Origin: Opitutus terrae PB90-1
GTDB lineage: Bacteria > Verrucomicrobiota > Verrucomicrobiia > Opitutales > Opitutaceae
Assembly (NCBI RefSeq): GCF_000019965.1
Contig: NC_010571.1
Location: forward strand, 3,481,001 to 3,545,000
Direction of reading: 5' to 3'
DNA length: 64,000 nt
This document shows, piece after piece, positions 17,360 to 27,247 of this stretch; position 1 is the stretch's first letter; every line of letters starts with the position of its first letter. A program made the position numbers and the translations under genes. The notes under the pieces are model-generated. The model did not search any database, had not been told where the DNA came from, and saw only the letters and a list, made by a program, of their open reading frames with translations.

Positions 17360-20300
17360 TCAGACCCTGCGGTGTTCGCGACGGTAGCGACGGTAGATGA
17401 ACACTCCCGCGCTCATCCCCAGCAGCAGCGCGCCGTAAAACGAGGGCTCTGGGACGGGCCGGATCTGGTGATCTTCGAAGCCAGGATAGTAGTTGGTCCA
17501 CGCCGTGTTGCTGCCATCCGCCGAAAGCGGGTCACCTTCAAAGTGCACCTGGTTCTGCGGAGCTGAGCCGGTGGCGTTGAAGATCGCGCCGAGGCCGGCG
17601 CCGTTGTTCTGATGGAAGCTCGAGTTGGCGAACAGAAAGTCGACTTCGCTGCTCCAGTTGCGAACGGTCAGCGTGGCGCCTGCGGCGATGTAGATATTGG
17701 TCGCGTTCAGGACCGAGGCGGCGCCGGTGCCGAAATCGAGGATCGTGTCGGCGGTGATGTTGAGTGTGCCGACATTGATGGTGGAGGCATTGAGGAACAA
17801 AGTTCCGCCAGCGAGTTGGAGCGTGCCCAAGCTGAGGGACGAGGCGAGCGAGCCGCCCTGAAACTCGAGCGTACCATCGGTGAGCTTTACGGTGCCGGAG
17901 AAATCGAACAACCCGGTGTTCGCGGCGCTGGTGAAGGTGAACGTGCCCACGCCCAATTTTTCGAACAGCCCCGTCCCGGCCAATTGTCCGGAGAAACTAT
18001 CGGCGCCAGCATGGTTGACCCGCAGCGTGGTGCCGCTGGCGAGGCTGACCAGCCCGGCGCCGGTCAGTTCGCCGATCTGGTTCGTGTTGCCGCTGCCCGA
18101 GAGCGCGAGCGTGGCGCCGCTGGCGACGCTGACGGCGTTTGTCTGCGCGCCTAGCGTGTTGTTCGCGACCAACGCGACGGTGCCGGCCTGAACGTCGAGA
18201 CTGCCGGTGAACGTGTTGCTGCCGGAGAGCGAGAGCGTGCCGCTGTCCACTTTGGCGATACCAAGCGTGCCCGCGCCGCTGTTGCTGATTCCGCCGGTGA
18301 TGATGGTATTGCCGGCGCCGCCCACGGTGAGCGTCTGGGTCGTCGCCGCGCCAGCCGTGCCGACGACCGAGCCGAAAACGGTCAGCGTGCTCCCGGCATC
18401 GGACTTGATCGCAGCGCTGTCGGCCAGCGTGACGCGGCCCGACCAGGAATTGCCGCCGGAGACGTTGTGCAGCGCGCCGAGCGAGTTGTAGCCCGCGCCG
18501 CTCAGCACGAGATATTCGTTCGGGAACGTGATGCTGCCCGAGTTGGGCTGCAGTTCCAGCGTAGCGCCGTTGCTGACGATCGTCTGCGCCGCTTCGGAGG
18601 TGCCGTTCGCGATCTGGCCAAGCGAGTAGTCATCGCGAATCCGCAGGATGCCATTGCGTATCTCAGTCGTGCCGCTGTAGCCGGTGGTATTGTCGGACGA
18701 CAGGATCATCGTGCCGGCGCCGTCCTTGATGAACGAACCGCCATACAGGCTGGCGGAGAAATTCAGCGTGCTGCCACCCGCCACGTTGATCGTCCGCGCC
18801 GGCCCGCCGATATTGTTCAAGTGCAGCAGGCCGCTGATGGTCGATGTCGCGGCGGTCGCCACGTCGATGTCGGCGCCGGAAGTGACGCCGCCAAGCGAAA
18901 GGATGCCCTGGTTGGTGCCGACCGTGCTGACCGTGCCGCCGTTGAGCACGAGATGGCCAATCGTGTCCGCCTTGCCCCATGTTCCGAGATCGAGCGTGCC
19001 ATCGGAATTGATGGTGACGTTCACCGTATCGGCGATTTGGTCGCTGTAACGAAGCTCGACCCGCGCCGTGGACGTGGTGGAACCGGTGCCGATGACGAGG
19101 TCGCCGCGCACGGCGGTGTTGATCGTGTCGATGAATCCGCTGCCCGTATCCAAACCGCCGGGCTCGACCTGGAGCCGCAGCACGCCGCGCTCGAGCGTGG
19201 TTTGGCCCGTGTAGAAATTCCTCAAGCCGGCGAATGTGTACCGCGTCGTGTCGTCACCGCCGCGCAGCGTGACCGAACCGGTATCGCCGCTGGTGGAGCC
19301 AATCATGCTGGCGATTGCGATGTTGCCGGTGCCGGAGAGCGTGAGGTCGTGATGGTTGAGGTCGAGATGAAGAGAAGTGTGCTGAAAAAGCCACGGCGCC
19401 AGATACAGGACATCGGCCGAGCCGGCGGCGCCGGCGTTGGTGATCAGCGTGTCGGATCCGAGGCTGATGTTGCCGGACCACGTATTGATGCCGCCGAGTG
19501 CGCGCAGCGCGCCGACACCGCCGTCGCCGGTGCCGTTCAAGGCGAGCGTCTGCAGCGTGGCGGCCGTGGTGCCGTATCCGCTGGTCGCGGAACTTTGCAC
19601 CGCGAGCGTCGCGCCTGAGGCGACGCTGACCACGGTGGTCGGGCTAACCAGCCCGGAGTAGTTGCCCAAGGCTGTGAACCCGCCTTCGACCGTCGAGCCC
19701 GACGCGCGCAGCGTGCCCGCGTTGACCGTGACTCCGCCGGTGAAGCCGCTGTTGGTACCGGAGAGTGCGAGCGTGCCGGCGCCGGTCTTCACGAGGCTGC
19801 CGGAACCGGAAAGATTGCTCGAGACAGTGAGGTCGCTAGCGGCGTTGCTGGAGTTGGCGATGTCGAAGGTGCGACTCGAGCTGCCGAGCGCGAGGGTGCC
19901 GGCGCCGGCGATGGTGGCGCCTAGCGGGTTGTTGGTGGCATCGTAGCTCACGTTGCCCGCGAGCGTCAGCGTGCTGCCGCTGCCGAGGCTGACGGTGTTC
20001 GTTGAAGTGCTGGTCGCGCCGGCGCCGCCGAAGGTGAGCGACTGGATCGTCTGGCTGACCGAGTTGTTGGTGGCAAACGTGGCAGTCGTGCCGGCGGTGG
20101 TGGCGTTGACCACCACATTCGGCGTCGCGTAGGTACCGAGCGCGTTGGTGGCACCGACGGCGAACGTGCCGCGATTGACCACGACGTTGCCGCCGCTCCA
20201 GAGCGTGGCGGCGGCGTTGAGGGTCAAGGTGCCGGCGCCGACCTTGGTAAGCGTGCGGCCGGTGCCGTTGTCGGAGAGGCCGGACGTGAGCGTGATGTTG

Positions 20301-23077
20301 CCGACGCCGCCCATCGCGACGTCATTGGTGAGCAAGACCCCGCCCGCGTAAGAAACCGCCGTAGCGCTTGAGTTGGTGAGCGCACCGCTGGAGCTCACGC
20401 CGCTGCCCTGCAGGGATAGCGCCTCGGCGTTGGCGAGCGTATAGCCGTTCAAATCGAGCGCGCCACCGGCGTTGACCACGGTGCCGGCCGCGATCGTGCC
20501 GAGCGGACCGTTGCCCGCCGAGCCGGCGCTGCCGAGCTTGAGCGTGCCAAGATTGATGGTCGTGGAGCCGGTGTAGGAATTGTTGCCGGAAAGCGTGACG
20601 GCGCCGGGGCCGTTTTGCACGACCGTGCCGGAGCCGGAGATCGTGCCGGAATAAGTGAAGTCGTTGGAGCGGTTGAAGACCAGCGAGCCGTTGTTGACGA
20701 TGCTGCTGCCGGCGAGCGAACCGGTTGTGCCGCCGGCGCCCAGTTGGAGCGTGCCCTGTAAGATGGTCGTCGCGCCGGTGTAGGTGTTCGTGCCAGTCAA
20801 CGTGAAGGTGCCGGAGCCGGCCTTCGTCAGCGTGCCGGAGCCGGAGATGGTGCCGGCAAACGTCGAGGAATTGCTGGCGGCACCGACGGTGAGCGCACCG
20901 GACGTGCCGAGAGCGACGTTGCCGGTGCCGGCGAGCCGATCAATGGTCTCGGCGAAATTGTTCAGGTCGAGCAAACCGTCCCCGTTGATGGTGAACGACG
21001 TGGCGGAATCAGGGATCTGTTCGTTGGCGCCGAGCCGGAGGATCGCGCTGCTGGCGAGCCCGCTGCTGTTGCCCACGACGATCGCGCCATTGCCACCAAC
21101 CGCGCCAGTGCCGGCGGTTTTCGAGAGGAGGACGGTGCCGTCGTCGACGAGGAGATTGTTGAAATAGTTGGCGCTGCTGCCGCTGAACGTGAGCGTGCCC
21201 GCGCCGGTCTTGGTGAATCCGCCGGCGCCGTTGGCGGCACCGCTCATCACGACGTTGCCGGCACCGCCGACCGTGACGGTGTTCGCGCCGATCTGGGGAT
21301 TGCCGCTGAGCGTGAGCGTCCCGGCGTCCGCGATGATGCTGGTGTTGCCGTTGAACGTGAGCTGGCCTGCGAGCGTGTTGCTGCCAGAAATATTACGGAA
21401 CGCGCCGGTGCCGGTGTCGCCCGTGCCGTCGACGCTGAAGCCGCCCTGGTTGACCGTGATGCCGCCTTGCAGTGCGAGCGTGGCGCCCGACGCGATGCTG
21501 TGGCCCCAGGTGCCGGAGGCGCCGAGCGCGCTGCTGTTGGCGAGAACGAGCGTGCCGGCGCTGACGGTCGTCGGCGCAGAATAGGTGTTCGCGCCCTGCA
21601 GCACGAGCGTGCCGCTGCCGGCTTTCACGATCCCGCTGTAGTAGGGCTCGGTGACCACGCCGGCGAAGGTCGTGGTGCCGGTGTTGGCGACCGTGAGGGT
21701 GCGCGTGCCACCGCCGAGATTGATGCTGCCGTTGAACGTCAGGTTTTGCGTGCCGCCGATGGTGAAATCGCCGCCGATCGTGAGATTGTTCGCCAGCGTG
21801 CGCGCGGCACCGGCGGCTTGAACGGTCGTGCCGCTGGCGATCGAGAGCGTGCCGGTGCCGGCGGCGGTGTTGCTGCCGAAAGCGAGCGTGCCGGAGGAAA
21901 GCGCCGTGCCCCCGGAATACGTGTTGGCGCCGGAGAGCGTCACGGTGCCCGTGCCCGTCTTCGTCAGCAATCCGCTGCCGCTGATCACACCGCTGAAGGT
22001 GAGACTCGACGTGCCGTCGGCGTTGAAACTGGTGGCCTTGCCGAGCGTGATGCCGCCGCTGAACGTGCCGGTGCCACTGGTCAGGTTGCTGCCCAGCGTG
22101 GTGGTGCCCGTGCCTTGGTTGGCCACTGTGATCGCTCGGCCCACCGTGACGCCCGAGGTGTTGAGGAGCAGGGCGGTGTTGCTCGTGCCGGTGGCAGCGG
22201 TGTTGAGTGTCACGGCCGAGGTCGCATTGCCCAGCGAGCCGGCGGCTCCGCTCGGGGCGTTGGCGTTCAGCAGCAGCTTGCCCTGCGCGATGGTGGTGGT
22301 CCCGGAATACGTGTTCGCGCCAGACAAAGTCAGCGTGCCGTTGCCCGTTTTGATCAGGTTGCCGGCGCCGTTGCCGCCGTTGCTGATCACGCCCGAAATC
22401 GTCGCCGAGCCCGAGCCGGCGATGGTCAGAGTGCGGCCCGTGTTGTTGTTCGAAAGCGCGACGGCGCCGATCGTGCGGCTGCCGGTGCCGGAGAGCGTGA
22501 GGGTGCGGTTGCCACCGCTCACGAGCAACGTGCCGCCGGAACTGCCGAGCGCGATCGCGCCCGGGCCGTCAAGCGTCAGATTGCGATTGAGGGTTACCGC
22601 GTTGAAGAGCAGGCCGCCGGTCGCGGCATTGAACGTCTGGTTGCTGGTGCCGACTGCTACGATGCTGGAGAACGTCTGCGTCTCCGCGTCGTTGTTCACC
22701 ACGCCGGCATTCGTCAGAGTCAGCGTCGATCCACTGAACGTGAAAGCGTTGACTCCGGCGGCGGAGTTGAAGGTGACGCCCTGGACCGTGCGGGCTGCGC
22801 CGAGCGAAATCGAAAACTGGTTGTTGGCGAGGCTGGCGTCGAAGACGAGTGAATCGTTCGAACCGGGCGCCGTGTTGGGCGACCAATTGTTCGCGGTGGC
22901 CCACGCACCGGTGTTGGCGCCGCCGTCCCAGGTGATCGTGGCGGCTGGTAGGGAAAGGGCGGCAAAGGCGAATCCAAGTACGCTCAGACGAACGCCGCAC
23001 GCGAGCACACCGCGCCGTTGCCGGGCGGAAAACGGGTTCGTCAACCGACGAAGAAGCGTGGTGTGTGGCTGGCTCAC
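17360..23077 (-). CDS. Giant PEP-CTERM surface protein with autotransporter-associated beta-strand repeats
   Basis: About 1,905 residues. A signal peptide core (GVRLSVLGFAFAALSLPAA) is followed by ATITWDGG and about eleven PATR-type repeats of the form GAGTLTLSGANTYSGTTTI...GTL.LG, predicting a long right-handed beta-helix. The passenger is rich in Gly, Thr, Ser and Asn and has almost no Cys. There is no beta-barrel domain. The C-terminus is a PEP-CTERM signal: VPEPS (17441-17455), a hydrophobic span GALLLGMSAGVFIY, then an Arg-rich tail. Exosortase cleavage and surface attachment would be expected; no exosortase gene is in the window. The frame extends to a TTG at 23119, but that start abuts the regulatory element, so the GTG at 23077 is preferred. 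Neither start has a clear ribosome-binding site. Confidence 0.85.
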   Translation of the reverse strand: MSQPHTTLLRRLTNPFSARQRRGVLACGVRLSVLGFAFAALSLPAATITWDGGANTGAWATANNWSPNTAPGSNDSLVFDASLANNQFSISLGAARTVQGVTFNSAAGVNAFTFSGSTLTLTNAGVVNNDAETQTFSSIVAVGTSNQTFNAATGGLLFNAVTLNRNLTLDGPGAIALGSSGGTLLVSGGNRTLTLSGTGSRTIGAVALSNNNTGRTLTIAGSGSATISGVISNGGNGAGNLIKTGNGTLTLSGANTYSGTTTIAQGKLLLNANAPSGAAGSLGNATSAVTLNTAATGTSNTALLLNTSGVTVGRAITVANQGTGTTTLGSNLTSGTGTFSGGITLGKATSFNADGTSSLTFSGVISGSGLLTKTGTGTVTLSGANTYSGGTALSSGTLAFGSNTAAGTGTLSIASGTTVQAAGAARTLANNLTIGGDFTIGGTQNLTFNGSINLGGGTRTLTVANTGTTTFAGVVTEPYYSGIVKAGSGTLVLQGANTYSAPTTVSAGTLVLANSSALGASGTWGHSIASGATLALQGGITVNQGGFSVDGTGDTGTGAFRNISGSNTLAGQLTFNGNTSIIADAGTLTLSGNPQIGANTVTVGGAGNVVMSGAANGAGGFTKTGAGTLTFSGSSANYFNNLLVDDGTVLLSKTAGTGAVGGNGAIVVGNSSGLASSAILRLGANEQIPDSATSFTINGDGLLDLNNFAETIDRLAGTGNVALGTSGALTVGAASNSSTFAGTISGSGTLTKAGSGTFTLTGTNTYTGATTILQGTLQLGAGGTTGSLAGSSIVNNGSLVFNRSNDFTYSGTISGSGTVVQNGPGAVTLSGNNSYTGSTTINLGTLKLGSAGSAGNGPLGTIAAGTVVNAGGALDLNGYTLANAEALSLQGSGVSSSGALTNSSATAVSYAGGVLLTNDVAMGGVGNITLTSGLSDNGTGRTLTKVGAGTLTLNAAATLWSGGNVVVNRGTFAVGATNALGTYATPNVVVNATTAGTTATFATNNSVSQTIQSLTFGGAGATSTSTNTVSLGSGSTLTLAGNVSYDATNNPLGATIAGAGTLALGSSSRTFDIANSSNAASDLTVSSNLSGSGSLVKTGAGTLALSGTNSGFTGGVTVNAGTLRASGSTVEGGFTALGNYSGLVSPTTVVSVASGATLAVQSSATSGYGTTAATLQTLALNGTGDGGVGALRALGGINTWSGNISLGSDTLITNAGAAGSADVLYLAPWLFQHTSLHLDLNHHDLTLSGTGNIAIASMIGSTSGDTGSVTLRGGDDTTRYTFAGLRNFYTGQTTLERGVLRLQVEPGGLDTGSGFIDTINTAVRGDLVIGTGSTTSTARVELRYSDQIADTVNVTINSDGTLDLGTWGKADTIGHLVLNGGTVSTVGTNQGILSLGGVTSGADIDVATAATSTISGLLHLNNIGGPARTINVAGGSTLNFSASLYGGSFIKDGAGTMILSSDNTTGYSGTTEIRNGILRIRDDYSLGQIANGTSEAAQTIVSNGATLELQPNSGSITFPNEYLVLSGAGYNSLGALHNVSGGNSWSGRVTLADSAAIKSDAGSTLTVFGSVVGTAGAATTQTLTVGGAGNTIITGGISNSGAGTLGIAKVDSGTLSLSGSNTFTGSLDVQAGTVALVANNTLGAQTNAVSVASGATLALSGSGNTNQIGELTGAGLVSLASGTTLRVNHAGADSFSGQLAGTGLFEKLGVGTFTFTSAANTGLFDFSGTVKLTDGTLEFQGGSLASSLSLGTLQLAGGTLFLNASTINVGTLNITADTILDFGTGAASVLNATNIYIAAGATLTVRNWSSEVDFLFANSSFHQNNGAGLGAIFNATGSAPQNQVHFEGDPLSADGSNTAWTNYYPGFEDHQIRPVPEPSFYGALLLGMSAGVFIYRRYRREHRRV
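17855..22345 (-). repeat. Coding repeats of the PEP-CTERM surface protein
   Basis: Around eleven imperfect units of about 30-35 codons, recognisable by GTL(T/A)LSG.NTY(S/T)G..T(I/V)..GTL, are spread irregularly through the gene, separated by longer non-repeat stretches. Boundaries are approximate. Confidence 0.7.
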
Positions 23078-23120
23078 GTTGACCGCCGACAGGCAAGCGC
23101 GTGACCGGGGTAGGGTCAAT

Positions 23121-23144
23121 GTGAAAAATAGGGTATCGACCCTA
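23121..23144 (-). promoter_or_regulatory. 24-bp element shared with the 630-aa secreted protein gene
   Basis: Read on the minus strand it is TAGGGT-CGAT-ACCCTATTTTTCAC, whose first 16 bp are a perfect palindrome apart from the central four bases. A further TAGGGT half-site lies in direct orientation at 23111-23116 on the plus strand. It matches 15078-15101 in sequence and in orientation relative to the gene. It lies 43 bp upstream of the GTG at 23077 and directly against the alternative TTG start, which argues for the GTG. Confidence 0.6.
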
Positions 23145-23307
23145 CTTAAGTTTTAATCAACCCGGCCGACAGCTGCGGGCCCCCATGCGCGGAGGGAATA
23201 ATCCTAACCTGCGTCGAATAAGGATCTAGCGAATGCCATGTCGCGGAGCCTTAAGCTCCCTGCGATCCGGGCAATATCCCGGAAGAGCGCGATCCATTCG
23301 CCGGCTG

Positions 23308-24456
23308 CTAGGTCCCGAGCACGGTCCGGTAAACGCGCGGCACGCGCTTCGTGATCGAACACAGGGTCTCCCAAGGGATGGTATCCGCCCAGGTGGAGAA
23401 TTCGGCGATGGAGATCTCGGCTTGGTCCTGTCGTCCTACGATGACGGCCTCGTCGCCGCAGCGGACATCGCCGGCGTCGGTGATGTCGACGATCGTCTGG
23501 TCCATGGTCACGCGTCCGAGCACGGGGCAGCGCGTACCGCGGATGAGAACCTGCGCGCGATTGCTGACCGCGCGCGGGATGCCATCGCCATAGCCCGCGC
23601 AAAGGATCGCGATCCGGGTGGGCCGGCCGAGAGTGTAGGTACGGCCGTAGCTGATGGTGTATCCGGCTGGAAGCGACTTGACCAAACCGACGCGAGTGAG
23701 GAACGAGAACACCGGCTCGGTGTGAACCTCTGAAAGCAGCGAGTTCGGATGCGGCAGAATGCCGAACTGCAGGAGGCCGATGCGCACCGCGTTGAAGGGA
23801 GTCGCGCTGGACATGGTTTCGATGCCCGCGCTGTTGTCGGCGTGGACGAAAATCGAATCGAGCGGGATGCCCTGGCAGGCGGCGAGCGCGGCGAGAAAAC
23901 GTCGCCGTTGCTCCGACGTGAATGCGGCTTCCTCCGGGGCGGCGAAATGAGTGAACACGCCGGCGAGGCGGAGGTGGGGCGCCCGTGCGAGGTGTTCGTA
24001 CACCGATGCGGTCTGCTCGTGCCATACGCCGAGCCGGCCCATGCCGGTGTCGATTTTCAGGTGAACGGAAATGACGCGACCCGCGACGCGGCCCGCCGCC
24101 TCGAACCGATCCACTTCCTCGATACTCGAGACCGTGGCGGTCAGGTCGTATTCCGCCAGGTAGCGATCCTCTTCCGGCAGGAGTGGGCTGAGCAGCAGCA
24201 CCGGCCAGCCGGGGCCGAGTTCGCGCACGGTCGCGGCCTCAGCGAGGGTGGCGACGGCGAAGAGATCCGCGCCGGCGTGCATGAGCCGCGCCGCGGTTTG
24301 CGGCAGGCCGTGGCCGTAGGCATCGGCTTTCACCACGGCCACGTAGCGCATGTGCGCCGGCAGCGAGGCGCGGATGAGGCGGAGGTTGCGTTCGAGTGCG
24401 GCCAGATCGATCTCGGCCCAGCACCGCAACGGCAGGCGGGAATTCGGCGGATTCAT
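23308..24456 (-). CDS. alr: Alanine racemase
   Basis: A PLP enzyme interconverting L- and D-alanine for peptidoglycan. The 382-aa protein has the PLP lysine K43 in VVKADAYGHG, the catalytic tyrosine Y270 in ISYGRTYTLG, and GRVTMDQTIVDIT, which is typical of the C-terminal domain. The open frame continues upstream into tsaB, but the ATG at 24456 begins the normal N-terminus and overlaps the tsaB stop as ATGA, indicating translational coupling. The 150-bp region between its stop and the regulatory element at 23121 shows no gene. Function is essentially certain; whether a second racemase exists elsewhere is unknown. Confidence 0.96.
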   Translation of the reverse strand: MNPPNSRLPLRCWAEIDLAALERNLRLIRASLPAHMRYVAVVKADAYGHGLPQTAARLMHAGADLFAVATLAEAATVRELGPGWPVLLLSPLLPEEDRYLAEYDLTATVSSIEEVDRFEAAGRVAGRVISVHLKIDTGMGRLGVWHEQTASVYEHLARAPHLRLAGVFTHFAAPEEAAFTSEQRRRFLAALAACQGIPLDSIFVHADNSAGIETMSSATPFNAVRIGLLQFGILPHPNSLLSEVHTEPVFSFLTRVGLVKSLPAGYTISYGRTYTLGRPTRIAILCAGYGDGIPRAVSNRAQVLIRGTRCPVLGRVTMDQTIVDITDAGDVRCGDEAVIVGRQDQAEISIAEFSTWADTIPWETLCSITKRVPRVYRTVLGT

Positions 24457-25136
24457 GGTGCGCGATGGATCTGGGGGGACCAGGTCGCGTAAGAAGGTTC
24501 TTCGTGCAGAAACGCGTCCGGTTCGTCGATCGCCCGGAAGATGTCCGCGTCGTGGGTGGCCGGCAGCAACTCTGCGAGCGAGTAGGGGATGCGTTCGAGA
24601 TCCGCCGGTGCTGTGCTCCAGGTGCGAAATCCCTCCGGCATCGCGAGCCGCACAGGCAACTCTGCGGTCGGCACGCGCCGCAGCGGCGCGCCGATCGCGG
24701 CGCAGTGCCACGAGTCGCGCCGTGCATCCGCGATCACCGTGAGCGCGGGATCACGACGGGCGTGCGCCAGCAGCAACAGGCTGTGATAGGCGAACACCGG
24801 GCGCGACCGCAGCACGAGCCAGGCGCGCAGCATCATCGCCACGGTGCGCACGCCGAGGATCGAGCCCGGACCGTCGCAAAACACGAACGCACCGGCTGCC
24901 TCGGGCCGCGTCTGCAGTTGATCGAGGCACTCGAAGAGTCCAATGCCGGCTTCGGCGAACGACGCGGCCCAGTGGGCCGAGCCCGGTGCCAACCAGCCGA
25001 CTTGGATGCGCGTCGACGCGGCATCCAACACGAGCAACGGCGCGTGGGCCGCGAGCAGTTGGTTCAAACTCGGCATGAACTGGAACGTCACGAAACGGCC
25101 GGCTTTTGCGCGGTGCAAGCGCGGAGAATCCGGCAT
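24453..25136 (-). CDS. tsaB: TsaB-like tRNA threonylcarbamoyladenosine biosynthesis protein
   Basis: TsaB partners TsaD and TsaE to make the t6A37 modification on ANN-decoding tRNAs. This 227-aa protein has the ASKHA N-terminal strand LLVLDAASTRIQVGWL, then GPGSILGVRTV (compare GPGSFTGLR in the family) and ADARRDSWHC. It is a divergent member: the usual DTS is DAAS, and the phenylalanine-threonine of the GPGS loop is replaced. The ATG at 25136 is favoured by a GGAG seven bases upstream; a later ATG at 25076 would remove 20 residues of unclear relevance. It is divergent from tig, with 66 bp shared upstream, and overlaps alr by 4 bp. Confidence 0.82.
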   Translation of the reverse strand: MPDSPRLHRAKAGRFVTFQFMPSLNQLLAAHAPLLVLDAASTRIQVGWLAPGSAHWAASFAEAGIGLFECLDQLQTRPEAAGAFVFCDGPGSILGVRTVAMMLRAWLVLRSRPVFAYHSLLLLAHARRDPALTVIADARRDSWHCAAIGAPLRRVPTAELPVRLAMPEGFRTWSTAPADLERIPYSLAELLPATHDADIFRAIDEPDAFLHEEPSYATWSPQIHRAP

Positions 25137-25202
25137 TGACCGGCTCCGCGGCGCTCGTAGCGTGACCGATTCTTTCTCTCAAAACTGCCCGCGCTAATTA
25201 CC

Positions 25203-26525
25203 GTGAACGTTCAACTGAATAGTCTCTCCGATACCCGTAAGAGCCTGGTCGTTTCGCTCGAGGCGAGCGAGGTCGACGCAGCGCACCAAGAAGTTGTCGC
25301 GGAGTTTGCGCGGCAGGCGCGGATCCCGGGATTCCGTCCCGGCAAAGCGCCCGCGGCGATCATCGCAAAGCGCTTCGCGAAGGACATCACCGACGAGTTC
25401 AAGCAGCGTGTCGTGACGAAAGCCTATCGCGACGGACTGGAAAAGCAGAAGCTCGACGTGCTGACGGTCGTCAACGTCGAGCCCGGTGAAGTGGCGCAGG
25501 GCAAGCCCGCGTCCGTGACGATCACGGTCGACGTACGGCCGGATTTCAAGCTGCCGGACTATGTCGGTCTTCCGACGTCGGTGGCGCCCAGCGAGGCCAC
25601 CGAGGACGAGGTGGATCGCGTGATCGAGGGGATGCGCGCCGAGCGGGCCGAATTCAAGGTGGCGGAGCGGCCGGCGGCCAAGGGCGATTACGTGAAGCTC
25701 GCCTATGAGGGCAAGATCGACGGCAAGCCGATCGCGGAGATCGCACCGGACAAACAGATTTACAGCAAGGTCCCGCAGACCTGGGAAGAGGTTGAGGGCG
25801 CGAACGAAGGCGTGATCCCGGGACTCGGCAAGCAGCTGGCCGGGCTGAAGGTCGGCGACAAGAAGGACGTGGAAATTGATTTTCCGGCGGATTTCGCGGC
25901 AGTGCCCGAGCTCGCCGGCAAGAAGGCGGTGTACGCGGCGGAAGTGCTCGAGGTCCGCGAGCGCGTGCTGCCGCCGTTGGACGAGGCGTTCTTCAAGGCC
26001 CAGCACGTCGGCAATCTTGAGACCCTGAAGGTCAGCGTCCGCTCCGAGATCAAGCGCCGCAAGGAGGCGCAGAACCGCGCGGAGCAGCGCCGGCAGGTGA
26101 CCGACGCGCTGACGGCGAAGGTGGATTTCCCGATTCCGGAATCGCTGATCGAGAGCGAGACGCAGACCGTGCTGCGGTCGTTCATTGAGGAGAACATGCG
26201 CCGCGGCGTGCCGCAGGAGCAGTTTGAGAAGGACAAGAAGGAGCTCTTCGAAGGTGCGCGGCAGGCTGCGACGAAACGCGTGAAGAGCCGCCTGGTGCTG
26301 GCCAAGATCGCCGAGGCCGAAAAGGTCGAGGTCAACGAGCAGGACATCGACGCGTTCATCTATCGCGAGGCGATGCGCACCGGTCAGAAACCAGACAAGC
26401 TGGTGAAAATGCTGACGACGGATCGGGAGCAGCTCCGGGCCGTGCAGCAGTCGATCATTTTCGACAAGGCGATTGATTTCCTCGTCTCCAAGGCTACGGT
26501 GACGACAGTTCAGCCGAAGGGCTGA
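25203..26525 (+). CDS. tig: Trigger factor
   Basis: A ribosome-associated chaperone and peptidyl-prolyl isomerase that meets nascent chains at the exit tunnel. The 440-aa protein has the ribosome-binding signature [10 protein letters not shown] in the N-terminal domain. An FKBP-type domain with [14 protein letters not shown] spans about residues 160-250, and a long helical C-terminal chaperone domain follows. The start is GTG ([10 protein letters not shown]). It is the first gene of the conserved tig-clpP-clpX order, 23 bp before clpP. Length and domain order are normal. Confidence 0.97.
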   Translation: MNVQLNSLSDTRKSLVVSLEASEVDAAHQEVVAEFARQARIPGFRPGKAPAAIIAKRFAKDITDEFKQRVVTKAYRDGLEKQKLDVLTVVNVEPGEVAQGKPASVTITVDVRPDFKLPDYVGLPTSVAPSEATEDEVDRVIEGMRAERAEFKVAERPAAKGDYVKLAYEGKIDGKPIAEIAPDKQIYSKVPQTWEEVEGANEGVIPGLGKQLAGLKVGDKKDVEIDFPADFAAVPELAGKKAVYAAEVLEVRERVLPPLDEAFFKAQHVGNLETLKVSVRSEIKRRKEAQNRAEQRRQVTDALTAKVDFPIPESLIESETQTVLRSFIEENMRRGVPQEQFEKDKKELFEGARQAATKRVKSRLVLAKIAEAEKVEVNEQDIDAFIYREAMRTGQKPDKLVKMLTTDREQLRAVQQSIIFDKAIDFLVSKATVTTVQPKG

Positions 26526-26548
26526 ACGGCCGATATACCATTAACATC

Positions 26549-27169
26549 GTGAGCTATTACGTTCCCATCGTTCTCGAAAACACCGGCCGCGGCGAGCGGT
26601 CGATGGACATCTATTCGCGGCTGCTGAAGGATCGCATCATCTTCATCGGCAGTCCGATCGATGACACGGTGGCCAATCTGGTCATCGCGCAGATGTTTTT
26701 CCTGCAGATGGAGGACCCGAAGAAGGACATCCAGCTCTACATCAACTCGCCAGGTGGCGTGGTGACGGGCGGAATGGCGATCTATGACACGATGAACTTC
26801 CTGCAGTGTGACATCGTCACCTACTGCGTCGGCATGGCCGCGAGCATGAGCACGGTGCTCCTCTCCGCCGGGACGAAGGGCAAGCGATTCGCGCTGCCGA
26901 ACAGCCGGGTGATGATCCACCAGCCGAGCGGTGGCGCCGGCGGTCAGGCCGCTGATATCGCCATCGCCGCGAAGGAGATCCTGCGCTGGAGGAAGACCTT
27001 GAACGAGGTGATCGCGAAGCACACCGGCAAGACGCCGGAGCAGGTCGAGAAGGATTCCGACCGCGATTACTACATGAGCGCCCAGGAGGCGAAGGACTAC
27101 GGGATCGTCGACCACGTCGTCGAGTCGACCCGCGAGGCGCAATCGATCGCTGTAAAGAGCGCAGCTTGA
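26549..27169 (+). CDS. clpP: ATP-dependent Clp protease proteolytic subunit
   Basis: The serine peptidase core of the ClpXP/ClpAP machines. It has 206 residues with a GTG start. The catalytic triad is visible: S99 in VGMAASMS, H124 in [10 protein letters not shown] and D173 in SDRDYYMS. The oligomer-forming YINSPGG motif is present. It sits between tig and clpX (78 bp gap to clpX). The sequence after the nucleophile reads [11 protein letters not shown] rather than the commoner ASMGAFLLAAG. Normal tetradecamer formation is expected. Confidence 0.97.
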   Translation: MSYYVPIVLENTGRGERSMDIYSRLLKDRIIFIGSPIDDTVANLVIAQMFFLQMEDPKKDIQLYINSPGGVVTGGMAIYDTMNFLQCDIVTYCVGMAASMSTVLLSAGTKGKRFALPNSRVMIHQPSGGAGGQAADIAIAAKEILRWRKTLNEVIAKHTGKTPEQVEKDSDRDYYMSAQEAKDYGIVDHVVESTREAQSIAVKSAA

Positions 27170-27247
27170 TTTTGCCTTTTCCTGTCAACAGCAGGTCAAA
27201 GAACTCTCTTCGCTCGACTCCACGCCGCCTGATTTCATCCTCCCACC

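Noticed and set aside
17053-17400. Small ORFs between the convergent surface-protein genes
   Set aside because: They span two hairpins, have biased composition and no recognisable features or ribosome-binding site.
17855-22345. Regular repeats that could suggest a CRISPR array
   Set aside because: Units are coding, imperfect, unevenly spaced and belong to PATR protein repeats; no constant direct repeat with unique spacers.
21467-22852. 461-codon plus-strand ORF inside the giant surface-protein gene
   Set aside because: It mirrors the repetitive Gly/Thr codons of the minus-strand gene and shows no domain.
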